A DNA stretch of 64,000 nt from Pardosa pseudoannulata (taxonomy: Eukaryota; Arthropoda; Arachnida; Araneae; Lycosidae). Shown piece after piece: positions 63,413-64,000 of this stretch (positions within the stretch are counted from its first letter, which is position 1; each line of letters opens with the position of its first letter). A model generated the notes under the pieces. The model was given only the letters and a program-made list of their open reading frames with translations, did no database searches and was not told the DNA's origin. The DNA is taken from contig CM063504.1 of assembly GCA_032207245.1 (NCBI GenBank), positions 85,289,124 to 85,353,123 of the forward strand. The letters are read 5' to 3'. Made by a program: the position numbers and the translations under genes.

Positions 63413-64000
63413 AAATGTTTTCTGTTCAGAAGACGAGAAAAAATTCAGCTATAGAAATCCTCGGTATCTACATTTACGTTTTGTACCTAGTGTCAGTGTT
63501 TAATTTATGTGACACTGAAAAAAGGCTATTTTGTGGAGCAGCCTTTTGACAAAAAAATTTCTAATGGATCTTAACAAAAAAAGAAACGAAAAAAGAGATG
63601 ATAATGTACTCCAATCTAACGAACAGAAAGAGAATTTGCATAATGGAATATAATTGTATTTCACTAAATAAAAGAACGAGAAACTTCTGGATGATTCTCG
63701 AAACACTTACAGCTGGCTGAGCGTTTTTTGGAACATGTGTGATGTGACCGTTCTTTGTCCAAAATAGAAAGCACTTTAGCAGCTTAAAATAGGGATGTTG
63801 AGAGGACTGGTGGATAACAAGAAGTTAAGTGGATATCCTAATGTAGTAAACAAAAATTAATGGCATAAGTATGCAGGATAATAGCTGGCTGTTCTCGATA
63901 AATGTTTTTGTTGTGTCAGAATTGTAGTCTGTGGAAAATTCTACGTATTTAATGGTGCCGCATTTAGTAGACAGAGAGCGAAAGAAAGAAAGAAAAAAGT
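63413..64000. other. Unannotated stretch to window end
   Basis: No gene or classified repeat. The minus-strand frame at 63500-63706 is Ser/Phe-rich without a motif. Confidence 0.5.

Overview
This is eukaryotic nuclear DNA, AT-rich and dense in dead transposons and simple repeats. The evidence is an intron-less eukaryotic-type tRNA-Val gene with a Pol III T-run, tRNA-derived SINEs with target-site duplications, Tc1/mariner, pogo/Tigger, PIF/Harbinger and TTAA-flanked (piggyBac-like) DNA elements, Ty3/gypsy and non-LTR relics, and many long (TA)n and compound (CA)(TA)(TG) microsatellites. Element content and codon fragments look arthropod (a chelicerate is possible), but nothing here fixes the species. 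I see no intact host protein-coding gene. The only gene I call with high confidence is tRNA-Val(AAC) at 27332-27404.

Layout. 0-9.8 kb: a full-length SINE1 with a 10-bp target duplication, long microsatellites, a 157-bp tandem duplication and an unexplained GC-richer island (8.7-9.1 kb). 9.9-12.7 kb: an extremely AT-rich tract leading into a 225-bp satellite whose last copies are near-identical and whose earlier copies have progressively lost G/C-containing bases. 12.7-19.4 kb: a TTAA-flanked element, a non-LTR RNase H relic, tandem duplications and a 577-bp element with about 193-bp terminal inverted repeats (TIRs) and a transposase C-terminal fragment. 20.8-26.6 kb: SINE2, two copies of a CCCAGA-ended element (one interrupted by about 415 bp), another TTAA element and a gypsy integrase relic. 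27.3 kb: the tRNA. 27.4-31.6 kb: no recognisable feature. 31.6-38.5 kb: Tc1-like N-terminal relic, GC-rich block, second SINE2, TTAA element, Harbinger element, LINE 3' end. 39-49 kb: SINE1, a permuted duplication carrying a transposase C-terminus, two small palindromic MITEs, a 289-bp inverted repeat enclosing several elements, two Tigger-like copies and a 217-bp tandem repeat with terminal hairpins. 50-59.3 kb: five SINE1 copies including an inverted pair, a mariner pseudogene, a second copy of the 35-kb TTAA element with a microsatellite expanded inside it, and a pogo-like element with repeated GGGACA sites. 59.3-64 kb: microsatellites and one 5'-truncated SINE1.

The elements do not form a pathway; the window records repeated insertion, nesting and decay. 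The most informative signals are several unrelated TTAA-flanked families that share subterminal palindromes, internally deleted DNA transposons that keep complementary ends of their transposases, and the one-sided decay of the 225-bp satellite, which may be an assembly artefact. I found no evidence for a novel functional system.
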